Source: Bacteroidales bacterium
Lineage (GTDB): Bacteria; Bacteroidota; Bacteroidia; Bacteroidales; VadinHA17
NCBI GenBank assembly: GCA_021371855.1
Contig: JAJFVL010000055.1
Location: 1 to 64,000 of the forward strand
DNA: 64,000 bases
Direction: 5' to 3'
A program made the translations under genes and the position numbers. The notes under the pieces are model-generated. The model did no database searches and was not told where the DNA came from. It saw nothing but the letters and a program-made list of their open reading frames with translations. Position 1 is the stretch's first letter; the number at the start of each line of letters is the position of its first letter. Below are positions 15,764 through 24,498 of this stretch, piece after piece.

Positions 15764-16037
15764 ACCTAAATAATTTTTATGTTAATGACCGTATGGAACC
15801 GTACATGATACTGACGCTGGTGTGAATTTGCAATCCGTGCCTTTTCTTCGTTGCAATCCATGTAATTTCCATTTTAAAACATTTTATTTCTTACAAAATT
15901 ATTTTCTTAATCAATATTATTTGTAAACACGGATTACAAATCCGCGCTTACAAAGCTCTTCTTAAAAGTCGCGATCGGTTGATAATGAGTTATATTCATT
16001 TCTGTTTAAGTTTTGGATCAATCATGTGGGTTTCATC
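15764..16037 (-). ncRNA. Candidate structured 5' leader of the glpD operon
   Basis: Reading the minus strand, GATGAAACCCACATG (16037-16023) is shared exactly with the gcvT leader. The last part, TCCATACGGTCATTAACAT, then AAAAATTATTTAGGT before the ATG, is shared at most positions. ACATGAT (16027-16021) pairs with ATCATGT (15809-15803) and AACC with GGTT (15800-15797). The two arms are separated by about 210 bases, which contain the palindrome at 15920-15954. I recognise no known riboswitch. The gap 15764-16309 holds this leader and the operators of the divergent regulator. Confidence 0.4.
15920..15954. repeat. 35-bp palindrome inside the glpD leader
   Basis: TTTGTAAACACGGATT, ACA, AATCCGCGCTTACAAA is a near-perfect palindrome with two G-T type mismatches. 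Related sequences TTTGCAATCCGTG (about 15828-15840) and TTGCAATCCATG (about 15851-15862) occur nearby. It may be an inserted element that extends the leader. Confidence 0.5.
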
Positions 16038-16118
16038 TTCAAACAAATACTTCGATTAATTAATTATTATACTAATTAAAATCAATATCGGAAAAACCAT
16101 ATTTGTTGAGAACAGATC

Positions 16119-16213
16119 TTTCGTTTTACATCTACAAATATATACTAAAAGAAATATTGATTTAATATTGTATTGAATATATTTCGTTTTATATTCTTTT
16201 ATTTTTCGTTTCG
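16119..16213. promoter_or_regulatory. Candidate DeoR-family operators
   Basis: Three direct copies of TTTCGTTT occur at 16119-16126, 16192-16199 and 16204-16211, in the AT-rich region between the glpD operon and the DeoR-type gene. DeoR/GlpR-family repressors often bind direct repeats with TTCG or TTTCGTTT cores. The placement would let the regulator control both transcription units. Confidence 0.45.
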
Positions 16214-16255
16214 TACTGATATTGACATTTCAGACACTGATTAATAATAAACACA

Positions 16256-16284
16256 TTTGTGTAATTCAAAAAAAATTATCTTTG
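16256..16284 (+). promoter_or_regulatory. Possible promoter of the DeoR-type gene
   Basis: TTTG (16256-16259) and TATCTTTG (16277-16284) are separated by 17 bp, slightly short for a Bacteroidota promoter. The gene starts 26 bp downstream. Confidence 0.4.
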
Positions 16285-16309
16285 TATTAATCTGTGAAAT
16301 AATAAAATC

Positions 16310-17074
16310 ATGTTAAGCATAGCAGAAAGGCATAAATATATTCTTGAAAGACTAAGTAAAAATGGTTTTATCAAAGTAGCAGAAATAGCAAAGGATATGA
16401 ATGTCACTCCTGTAACAATCCGAAAAGATCTTAAGAATCTGGAAGAAAAGAAACTGTTATACAGGACTCATGGCAGTGCAAGTCCTGTCAATCCAATTAC
16501 ATCAGATATCAATCTGAATATAAAGGAAAAAATAAAAATTGATGAGAAGAAACGGATAGCAAAAGCAGCATGTAAACTCATTGAAGAAAATGATTCCATT
16601 ATCATTGCATCAGGATCAACGGTACATACTTTTGCTGAAGTGTTAAAACCTGTAGGCCATTTAACAGTAGTTACATCTTCGCTCAAGACTTCCATTTTAT
16701 TGAATAACCTTAATGATGTGGATGTTATACAACTTGGCGGGATAGTCCGCAAAAACTCATTCTCGGTAATCGGTGATTTTGCAGACAAAATATTAGATGT
16801 TTTGACCTGTTCAAAACTTTTTATAGGAGTTGACGGAATTGATCTAGAATATGGCATCACCAATTCCAATATAGAAGAAGCTATATTAAACAAGAAGATG
16901 ATGGATGCCTCACTAAGGACAATAATTCTTACTGACTCTACAAAGTTTGGCAGAAGGGGATTCGGTAAGATATGTGATTTAGATCAGGTAGATGTCATTA
17001 TTACTGATGCAGGAATCTCTGAGGCTATGGCTGCAACCATTGAAGAATCAGGGATAGAACTTATTATTGTATAA
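16310..17074 (+). CDS. DeoR/GlpR-family transcriptional repressor
   Basis: This 254-residue protein has an N-terminal winged helix (FIKVAEIAKDMNVTPVTIRK, residues 20-39, then DLKNLEEKKLLYRTHG) typical of the DeoR family. The C-terminal sensor domain, related to ribose-5-phosphate isomerase folds, shows ASGSTVHTFAE, VTSSLKTS and GVDGIDLEYGITNSN, where a phosphorylated sugar or glycerol-3-phosphate would bind. It is divergent from the glpD operon and probably controls it, responding to a phosphorylated intermediate. Confidence 0.88.
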   Translation: MLSIAERHKYILERLSKNGFIKVAEIAKDMNVTPVTIRKDLKNLEEKKLLYRTHGSASPVNPITSDINLNIKEKIKIDEKKRIAKAACKLIEENDSIIIASGSTVHTFAEVLKPVGHLTVVTSSLKTSILLNNLNDVDVIQLGGIVRKNSFSVIGDFADKILDVLTCSKLFIGVDGIDLEYGITNSNIEEAILNKKMMDASLRTIILTDSTKFGRRGFGKICDLDQVDVIITDAGISEAMAATIEESGIELIIV

Positions 17075-17254
17075 GCTTTGTCAATAATCGTTGGAACATG
17101 CCTTATTAAAGCAACCGAGTCTTTTAAAAATCTCATAATAAAGCACGAGAAAAATTGCTAATTTGTGACAGCAAAAAACAACTATTGCCATTTTAATTAA
17201 CAAATTAATTTATATATAGTTGCAAGATTTATTATTTAATTAAAACAACATCTG

Positions 17255-18178
17255 ATGCCAATAAATGTTCCTGATAATTTGCCTGCAATTGAGCTCCTCA
17301 AAAAGGAGAACATCTTCATTATGAACAATTCGCGTGCTTCCATGCAGGATATTCGCCCCCTTCATATTGCTGTGCTAAATCTGATGCCTCTGAAAATAAC
17401 CACTGAAACAGATCTCGTCCGTCTGCTGTCGAATACTCCTTTGCAGGTCGATCTTGATTTTATCAGACTTAAAACCCATACGTCCAAAAATACACCTATT
17501 GAACATATCAGGGAGTTCTATACTAAATTTGATCAGATAAAAGACAAGAAATACGACGGACTTATTATTACCGGAGCTCCTGTGGAACATCTGGAGTTTG
17601 AAGAGGTAACATATTGGGAAGAACTGGCCGGGATCTTTGACTGGGCAAAAACACATGTAACTTCAAGTCTGTTTATCTGTTGGGCTGCTCAGGCTGCATT
17701 ATATCATTACTACAGAATTCCAAAATATCCTCTGGAGAAAAAGATGTTCGGGGTATTCGAGCATAAGCTGAATGATCCTTTATCTCCAATTTTCAGGGGA
17801 TTCGACGATGTCTTTTATGCTCCGCACAGCCGTCATACAGAGGTCAGACGGAAAGATATCCAGAAGGTCCCGGAATTGACCATTCTTTCTGAATCAGATG
17901 AAGCAGGTGTTTATGTTATCCAGGCCCGGAACGGATCAGAAATTTTTGTAATGGGCCATTCCGAATACTCTCCAGACACCCTTGGTAATGAATATAAACG
18001 CGATATCAGTAAGAACCTGACTATCGAAATTCCTCATAATTATTACCTTGAGGACAATCCTGACAATCCACCTGTGGTACGTTGGCGTTCGCATGCAAAT
18101 TTATTGTTCTTAAACTGGCTTAACTATTTTGTATATCAGGAAACTCCATATAATATGGAGTCTATCGGAAATAAATAA
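17255..18178 (+). CDS. metA: Homoserine O-acetyltransferase, MetA type
   Basis: This 307-residue enzyme of the MetA family activates homoserine for methionine synthesis. Catalytic Cys142 (FICWAAQ), His235 and Glu237 (GHSEYSP) are in place. Residue 111 is Glu (APVEHLEF). In this family Glu111 marks acetyl-CoA users and Gly111 succinyl-CoA users, so the enzyme should be an acetyltransferase in spite of the common succinyltransferase label. It stands alone, with no SAM riboswitch recognised in the 180 bp upstream. Confidence 0.93.
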   Translation: MPINVPDNLPAIELLKKENIFIMNNSRASMQDIRPLHIAVLNLMPLKITTETDLVRLLSNTPLQVDLDFIRLKTHTSKNTPIEHIREFYTKFDQIKDKKYDGLIITGAPVEHLEFEEVTYWEELAGIFDWAKTHVTSSLFICWAAQAALYHYYRIPKYPLEKKMFGVFEHKLNDPLSPIFRGFDDVFYAPHSRHTEVRRKDIQKVPELTILSESDEAGVYVIQARNGSEIFVMGHSEYSPDTLGNEYKRDISKNLTIEIPHNYYLEDNPDNPPVVRWRSHANLLFLNWLNYFVYQETPYNMESIGNK

Positions 18179-18237
18179 TCGTTAAATTTTTTGCTATTAC
18201 CAATACCGAAAAAAATTACAATAATTAATTGTAAGCA

Positions 18238-19962
18238 ATGTGTAAAGACACTAAAAAAAGAACTTCAGAAGTTAAAAATCCTTTTATCCTTGCCACACTT
18301 ATTTTGATTTTCTCTTCTTCATGCTCCGGTTTTGACAAAATTCCGGGAAATTTTGGCAAAGAAGATGGGCATAAAAGGATCGTCAACATTATCAATTTCA
18401 TTCGTTTGTGTGAACCGCGTGACGAAAGAATAACTGAAACCGTTCTGTTCGAAACGGTCGTCAATCAGGTACAATTAATGGAGAAGTACAAACTTGGAGG
18501 AACCTTTTTACTTCAATATGACGCCTTGCTTGATCACCGTTACCAGCAACTGATGAAGAGCCTCCCTGACAGCACCTTTGAGGTTGGTGCCTGGTGGGAA
18601 ATACCACAACCGCTCGTGGAAAATGCCGGACTTAAATGGCGCGGCCGTTTTCCATGGGACTGGCATGCTGATGTAGGATTTGCTACTGGGTATTCTCCCA
18701 AAGAACGTGAAAAACTTGTGGACGTTTACATGAATGATTTCAAACAGATATTTGGCCGTTACCCGAAGTCAGTTGGCTCGTGGTTTATTGATGCCCATAC
18801 CCTTAACTATATGTACCGCAAATATGGGATTGTTGCTTCATGCAATTGTAAGGATCAGATAGGCACTGACGGGTATACTTTATGGGGTGGTTACTGGAAC
18901 CAGGCTTATTATCCAAGTGTAAAAAATGCCTATATGCCTGCCCAAAATGAAGCGAACCAGATCCCTGTTCCAATTTTCAGAATGCTGGGAAGCGATCCTG
19001 TTCATCAATACGACAATGGGCTTGGAACCGAAAGTCAGGGTGTTGTCACGTTAGAACCTGTATATAAAGGCGGAGGAGGAGACTCAACCTGGGTAAACTG
19101 GTATTTCAAAGAATTTGTCAGCGGAAAATGTATGGAATATTCATACGTTCAGGTCGGACAGGAGAATTCATTTACCTGGGAAAAGATGGCAGAAGGTTTT
19201 AATATACAACTTCCATTGATCGCCAAGCTCAGAGACCAAAAGAAAATAGTGGTTGAAACATTGACTGAATCAGGAAACTGGTTTCATGAACACTATAAGA
19301 CAACTCCTTCTACAGCGGTAACAGTGGATGAAGACTCGAACGGAAATAATTATAAAACTGTCTGGTTCAACAGCCGGTTCTACAGGATCAATTTATTGTG
19401 GGAAGATGGTACTTTGCGGTTTCGTGATATACATCTTTTCGACGAGAACCTGCCATCTGATTATCTGACCGAAAAAGGAACTTCGAGTAAATGTGCATTT
19501 TTCACGCTTCCTTTTGTTGACGGATATACGTGGAGCTCTTCCGATATAATTGCCGGCCTCCGGTTTAATGCCATTGTTGATGGCAGAGAAATATCATTGA
19601 AAGGCGGAGATCCGGTAATAAAGGATACTATTCCGGGTCGATTGCATATATCCTGGCCTTTGAACTCCATAAGCGGGACATTAATTATTAATATTAATGA
19701 ACTTGGAATGGACATTAAGATGGAAAGCAAGAATCCCATCAAATGGTTTCTCGATCTGACCTGTGCTGAAAATGCCAACTTACCTTTTAAAAAAATATCG
19801 CCTTCAACGATAGATTCTGAATTTAAAGGAGTAATCTATTCAGTTACAGCAATACGAGGTTCCTTCTCTGAACCAGGCAATGGAATAACATTCAGAATCA
19901 AGCCGGTAAAAAATACTTTGGTATTGAATTTATCCCGAAGAAATCAGGAAAGTAATAATTAG
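18238..19962 (+). CDS. Lipoprotein with a probable glycosidase/deacetylase-like barrel domain
   Basis: This 574-residue protein has an N-terminal basic stretch, a hydrophobic helix and a lipobox ending at Cys29 (SSSC). The middle, with LLQYDALLDHRYQQL, then WEIPQPLVENAG, ATGYSPKEREKLVDVYM and SVGSWFIDAHTLNYM, has the look of the beta/alpha barrels of polysaccharide deacetylases and GH57/GH38-type enzymes. The C-terminal third is beta-rich. I infer a surface enzyme acting on a carbohydrate but cannot name the activity. It is a single gene between metA and a convergent ABC-F gene. Confidence 0.6.
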   Translation: MCKDTKKRTSEVKNPFILATLILIFSSSCSGFDKIPGNFGKEDGHKRIVNIINFIRLCEPRDERITETVLFETVVNQVQLMEKYKLGGTFLLQYDALLDHRYQQLMKSLPDSTFEVGAWWEIPQPLVENAGLKWRGRFPWDWHADVGFATGYSPKEREKLVDVYMNDFKQIFGRYPKSVGSWFIDAHTLNYMYRKYGIVASCNCKDQIGTDGYTLWGGYWNQAYYPSVKNAYMPAQNEANQIPVPIFRMLGSDPVHQYDNGLGTESQGVVTLEPVYKGGGGDSTWVNWYFKEFVSGKCMEYSYVQVGQENSFTWEKMAEGFNIQLPLIAKLRDQKKIVVETLTESGNWFHEHYKTTPSTAVTVDEDSNGNNYKTVWFNSRFYRINLLWEDGTLRFRDIHLFDENLPSDYLTEKGTSSKCAFFTLPFVDGYTWSSSDIIAGLRFNAIVDGREISLKGGDPVIKDTIPGRLHISWPLNSISGTLIININELGMDIKMESKNPIKWFLDLTCAENANLPFKKISPSTIDSEFKGVIYSVTAIRGSFSEPGNGITFRIKPVKNTLVLNLSRRNQESNN

Positions 19963-20013
19963 CCCATTTGCACCAGTACATTCACCTTTCAAAATGGGGT
20001 TCTGTTTACTCAA

Positions 20014-21624
20014 TTAATATAAGCCGTTTCTTCTTTCCACGAGTTTTTCATCAGATATGTAATCATCATACTGCATCTGTTTATCAATCATTCCATTAGG
20101 TGCAATCTCAATAACACGGTTGCAAACGGTTTGGATAAACTCATGATCATGGGATGACATAAGAATGTTCCCTTTAAATTTGATCAAAGTATTGTTGAAT
20201 GCCTGGATTGACTCAAGGTCGAGATGATTTGTAGGAGTATCCAGAAGCATAACATTGGCATTACGTATCATCATTCGGGCAATCATACACCTTACCCTTT
20301 CTCCCCCGGAAAGAACATTCACCTTCTTGTATACCTCCTCGCCTGAGAAAAGCATTTTCCCCAGGTACCCTCTCAGGTACATTTCGCTGGTGTCGTCAGA
20401 AAACTGTGCAAGCCAATCAACCAGGGTTATATCTTTCTCGAAAAACTTTTCATTTTCCAGAGGAAGATAAGCCTTTACAATTGTCTGACCCCATTCAAAT
20501 GAACCCGAATCAGGTTGTTCGTGGCCTTTGAGTATCTCAAACAGAACTGTCATGGCACGGGCATCCCGGGAAAGAAAAACTATTTTATCGTTTTTGTTTA
20601 TTGTAAAATTAAGGTCTCTGAATAAAGTCTTGCCCTCCACAGTTTTATCAAGCCCCCTGACAGTCAGAATACTATTGCCAGGTTCACGCCCGGGTGTAAA
20701 AATAATACCCGGATATTTGCGGGTCGAAGGTTTAATCTCTTCTATATTCAGCTTCTCAATCATTTTTTTTCTGCTGGTAGTCTGTTTTGACTTTGATGCA
20801 TTAGCTCTGAAACGGGCAATGAATTCCTGCAGTTCTTTTTTCTTTTCCTCTGCTTTTTTGTTCTGGAACAGTTGTTGTTTGAGTGCCAGCTGGCTAGATT
20901 CGTACCAGAAACTGTAATTACCCGAGAATTGCTGTATCCGGTTAAAATCAATATCAACTATGTTTGTGCATATAGAATCGAGAAAATGCCTGTCGTGTGA
21001 TACTACCAGGACCGTATTTTCAAATTCTGAAAGATAATTCTCAAGCCAGTTGACAGTCTCCAGATCCAGGTCATTTGTCGGCTCATCAAGTAACAGATTA
21101 TCAGGTTTACCAAACAGAGCCTGGGCCAGTAACACCTTTACTTTTTCTTTTCCTGTAAGCTCTTTCAATAATTTAAAATGTTCTTCCTCTTTTATTCCCA
21201 GACCACTCAGCAGAGCTGCAGCATTGCTCTCCGCGTTCCAGCCGTCCAGTTCATTGAATTTTTCTTCCAGTTCGGATGCCCTGATACCGTCTTTATCTGA
21301 GAAGTCAGTTTTTGAATAAAGGCTCTCCTTCTCTTTCATGATATCCCATAACACAGAGTGACCCATCATGACTGTTTCAAGCACTGCACATTCATCAAAT
21401 TTAAAATGATCCTGTCTCAGAACCGACAATCTTTCCCCCTGTCCAAATGAAATTGAACCAGTCTGACCTTCCACTTCTCCGCAAATCATTTTAAGGAATG
21501 TTGATTTTCCGGCGCCATTGGCTCCGATTATCCCATAACAGTTGCCATGGGTAAAAACCATATTAACATCCTGAAATAGAATACGTTTCCCAAACTGAAT
21601 GCTAAGGTTTGATACTGTAATCAT
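20014..21624 (-). CDS. ABC-F family ATPase, YbiT-like
   Basis: This 536-residue soluble protein has two ABC ATPase domains and no membrane part, so it acts on the ribosome, not in transport. Domain 1 has Walker A GANGAGKST (34-42) and LLLDEPTNDLD, but its signature is LTGKEK. Domain 2 keeps LSGGERVR, but its Walker A position reads FLSRDARAMT without a P-loop Lys, and Walker B reads LLDTPTNHLD with Thr in place of the catalytic Glu. The linker KSKQTTSRKKMIEKL is typical of the YbiT group. Domain 2 is probably not a working ATPase. Confidence 0.9.
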   Translation of the reverse strand: MITVSNLSIQFGKRILFQDVNMVFTHGNCYGIIGANGAGKSTFLKMICGEVEGQTGSISFGQGERLSVLRQDHFKFDECAVLETVMMGHSVLWDIMKEKESLYSKTDFSDKDGIRASELEEKFNELDGWNAESNAAALLSGLGIKEEEHFKLLKELTGKEKVKVLLAQALFGKPDNLLLDEPTNDLDLETVNWLENYLSEFENTVLVVSHDRHFLDSICTNIVDIDFNRIQQFSGNYSFWYESSQLALKQQLFQNKKAEEKKKELQEFIARFRANASKSKQTTSRKKMIEKLNIEEIKPSTRKYPGIIFTPGREPGNSILTVRGLDKTVEGKTLFRDLNFTINKNDKIVFLSRDARAMTVLFEILKGHEQPDSGSFEWGQTIVKAYLPLENEKFFEKDITLVDWLAQFSDDTSEMYLRGYLGKMLFSGEEVYKKVNVLSGGERVRCMIARMMIRNANVMLLDTPTNHLDLESIQAFNNTLIKFKGNILMSSHDHEFIQTVCNRVIEIAPNGMIDKQMQYDDYISDEKLVERRNGLY

Positions 21625-21889
21625 ATATGAAAATAACTTTTATAAAATTGTAACTAACAATATTACCGGTTAAAAGGGTGCAAAAGTAATCAATTATTGG
21701 TAAGTACGATGGAATTTAACTTTCTAACCGTTTTTCAGTCTGCATCCGATCCTACAAATTTCAAAAGCTGAACAAGCATAATATTCACACACTGAAGGTT
21801 CATCAGAAAAATTAAACCTCAGAAAATATTTATCTCTCCAGCCTTAATCTCAAACAGATTGGAGGTTATATCTGATACTTGAAATATTT

Positions 21890-22342
21890 TTATAAAGCAA
21901 GCAAATCTTTTACTATAGCTGAGATCTCTTTTCCATCGGCTTTTCCTGCCAACTCCTTTGTAGCGACTCCCATAACTTTGCCCATGTCGGCAGGTGACTT
22001 TGCTCCTAAACGTGCAATAATCCCTTTGATAAGATTTGCCAGTTCTTCTTTACTGATTTTTGCAGGCAAATATTTTTCAAGAATATCTGCTTCAGAGGTT
22101 TCCTTGTCAGCCAGATCCTTCCTGTTTTGTTCATTATAGATAGCTGCAGATTCCCTCCTTTGTTTAACTAATTTCTGAATGATCTTTATTTCATCTTCAG
22201 CACTCAGAACAGTATCCGCACCTTTTTCAGAACGGGCAAGAACAAATGCAGTTTTTGCAGCCCTTATTGCTTCAAGGGAAACTTTATCCTTAGCTTTCAT
22301 TGCATTTATAAGATCGCTGGAAATTTTCTCGGTTAGTGACAT
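21890..22342 (-). CDS. GatB/YqeY domain protein
   Basis: This 150-residue protein is a YqeY-type protein. It has KISSDLINAMKAKD, then RAAKTAFVLA, YNEQNRKDLADKETSEADILEKYLP and GKVMGVATKEL. The fold is all-helical and resembles the C-terminal tRNA-binding domain of the GatB amidotransferase subunit. The cellular role is not settled. It is transcribed alone on the minus strand, and its neighbours give no clue. Confidence 0.88.
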   Translation of the reverse strand: MSLTEKISSDLINAMKAKDKVSLEAIRAAKTAFVLARSEKGADTVLSAEDEIKIIQKLVKQRRESAAIYNEQNRKDLADKETSEADILEKYLPAKISKEELANLIKGIIARLGAKSPADMGKVMGVATKELAGKADGKEISAIVKDLLAL

Positions 22343-22607
22343 AATTGAAATTTTAAGTTATCCTGAAAGAATAAAAATTCAAAGTGCAAAGATACATAAT
22401 ACATAATACATATTATAAGTGATAAACGCAAAGGTCGCAAAGAACAATAAACTGAAGGATGACGGGATTTCTGTAAATACAACAACGTTTGCAATGTAAT
22501 ATGAATGACCCCCGGTGCTGCAGGGATAAAATCATTAGTATATTATAAAAGCCCCGCCGGGACGTAATAAAATTGAATTATTTAAATAAATTTACATTAA
22601 AAACCAC

Positions 22608-23570
22608 ATGGTAACATTAATCTGGTTCTTGCCTATTATATTCATCTTCCACGATTTTGAAGAAATAATTTTCATGCATTCGTGGGTAGAAAGGAATGAA
22701 GGGCATATACTTGAGAAATACCCCAACCTGGCAAAACGGATTATGTCCTCAACCGGAGCCTTGTCTACCGCAGGATTTGCTTTCTCCGTTTTTATGCTTT
22801 TCCTGTTTCTCTGTGCTGTCACAGCTTTTGTATTTTTTACCGGATATTACATTGTCTGGATGTCAGTTTTCATGATCTTCTATCTTCATCTATTCGTACA
22901 TGTTGGACAGGCAATTATCATTCGGAAATATATTCCGGCCTTAGTTACCAGCATTATTGCCATTGTTCCATGCACCTTGATTTTCTTAAAAGTCAGTCAT
23001 TTATTTTCTATTTCAGAAATTGTAATCGGTTCCGCCATAGCAGTAGCTGCGGGAGTCATTTTATTCATTCCCTTAATAAATTTTACTCTCCGTTTTGATA
23101 AATGGTTAATAAGAACGACTCATTCAAAACATTTAAATATTAATAACATGACACTTCAGGACTGTATCAAATTCACAAATGAGAATCCAATTTGTTATCT
23201 GGCAACAGTAGAAAATGATCAACCCAGGGTAAGGGCATTGGGTTTTTGGTTTGCCGACGAAACAGGTTTCTACTTTCAGACCGGATCAATTAAGGAATTT
23301 CCTCACCAGCTGGAACAAAATCCCAAGACAGAAGCTTGTTTCTATAAGCACGAAGGCGCGATAGGCACCATGTTGCGTATAGCCGGTGAGGTTGAATTCA
23401 TCAATGACAGGGCCTTGAAAGAGAAGGTCCTTGAAGATCGTCCCTTCTTGAAAAATATGGGGATTAATGCAGATAGCCAGAAGCTTGTATTGTTTCGTAT
23501 ACCGCACGGAGAAGCTCACTTCTGGAAAATGGAAAACAATCTTAAACCAAAGGAAATCATTAAATTTTAA
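22608..23570 (+). CDS. HXXEE membrane domain fused to a pyridoxamine-phosphate-oxidase-like domain
   Basis: This 320-residue protein has two parts. Residues 1-165 form a membrane domain with about five helices and the motif FHDFEE, the HxxEE signature of PF13787. Residues 180-320, beginning NMTLQDCIKFTNENPICYLATV, are a split-barrel flavin-binding domain of the PPOX family (GFWFADETGFYFQTGSIKEF, CFYKHEGAIGTMLRIAGEVEF). The reading frame is continuous from 22608. A membrane-bound flavin- or F420-type redox protein is possible. The function of HXXEE domains is not known. Confidence 0.8.
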   Translation: MVTLIWFLPIIFIFHDFEEIIFMHSWVERNEGHILEKYPNLAKRIMSSTGALSTAGFAFSVFMLFLFLCAVTAFVFFTGYYIVWMSVFMIFYLHLFVHVGQAIIIRKYIPALVTSIIAIVPCTLIFLKVSHLFSISEIVIGSAIAVAAGVILFIPLINFTLRFDKWLIRTTHSKHLNINNMTLQDCIKFTNENPICYLATVENDQPRVRALGFWFADETGFYFQTGSIKEFPHQLEQNPKTEACFYKHEGAIGTMLRIAGEVEFINDRALKEKVLEDRPFLKNMGINADSQKLVLFRIPHGEAHFWKMENNLKPKEIIKF

Positions 23571-23684
23571 AAATTCTATAGCAGAATCAAGAAAAATATT
23601 AATTTTGTTATCTAATCATTTGATTAAACCATTTGATTAGAGCAATAAAAAACAAAAAGTGATCGTCCGATTTAATGTAATACA

Positions 23685-24452
23685 ATGAAAGTTGAATTAT
23701 TTATAAATCCAGACTATTCACATTTGTCTGCATTTATAAAACATATTCCGGAAGATTTTGGTAAAACAGGGAAAGTCCTTCACACAGGCCGCAACGAATT
23801 ACGTGCCATAGAATATGACGGTATTAAGCTTGTCATTAAATCTTTTAATAAAATTACATTGGCAAACCGTCTGATATTTGCAGCTTCCAGATGGTCAAAG
23901 GCAACCAAAACTTACCACAACGCAGTAAAGCTAAAAAATAGAAATATCAGTACTCCGGCACCGGTGGCATACATCAATATCTACAATAAAGGATTACTGG
24001 TTAACTGCTACTACATCTGCATTTTTTCCGAGTACAGGTCAGTTGAAGAATTGTTTTTGCTTCCAATTACAGAAGCCGAAGAGGGACTAAAAGCATTTGC
24101 ACACTATACAGTGGGATTATACAAAGCAGGTGTTTATCATGGCGATTATAACCTGTCGAATGTCTTATACCAACAGTTGGGACACAATTTTGATTTCACG
24201 CTGATAGATATCAACCGAATGCAATTTCACCCCTACTCACAAAAAAGAGGATTGCATAGTCTCCGGCGGTTACAGTTGCCGATTGAAAAGCTTAGTATTG
24301 TCGTTGCAGAATTTGCACGAGAGAGCAATGCTGACACTCTGAAGACCCTCTATGCCGTCACTCTCAACCAACTGCAATTCAAATATTTTAAAAATTTTAT
24401 GGGTTTATTAAAAAGGCCAATCAAGTACTTTTTGCAAAGTTTCAAAAATTAA
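23685..24452 (+). CDS. Kdo/WaaP-type lipopolysaccharide kinase-like protein
   Basis: This 255-residue protein has the protein-kinase-like fold of KdkA/WaaP. It shows ELRAIEYDGIKLVIKSF with the ATP-binding Lys, YHGDYNLSNVLY as the catalytic loop with Asp and Asn, and TLIDINRMQF as the metal-binding Asp site. Such enzymes phosphorylate Kdo or heptose in the LPS inner core at the cytoplasmic face. The next gene is a nucleotide-sugar epimerase, and the facing operon modifies lipid A, so this neighbourhood serves the outer membrane. Confidence 0.82.
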   Translation: MKVELFINPDYSHLSAFIKHIPEDFGKTGKVLHTGRNELRAIEYDGIKLVIKSFNKITLANRLIFAASRWSKATKTYHNAVKLKNRNISTPAPVAYINIYNKGLLVNCYYICIFSEYRSVEELFLLPITEAEEGLKAFAHYTVGLYKAGVYHGDYNLSNVLYQQLGHNFDFTLIDINRMQFHPYSQKRGLHSLRRLQLPIEKLSIVVAEFARESNADTLKTLYAVTLNQLQFKYFKNFMGLLKRPIKYFLQSFKN

Positions 24453-24498
24453 AAGTACCGGCAATGACGAATATATCTAATAATATAATAATAGTATT

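Noticed and set aside
17075..17254. SAM riboswitch before metA
   Set aside because: No SAM-I or SAM-II type conserved blocks were recognised in the 180-bp gap.
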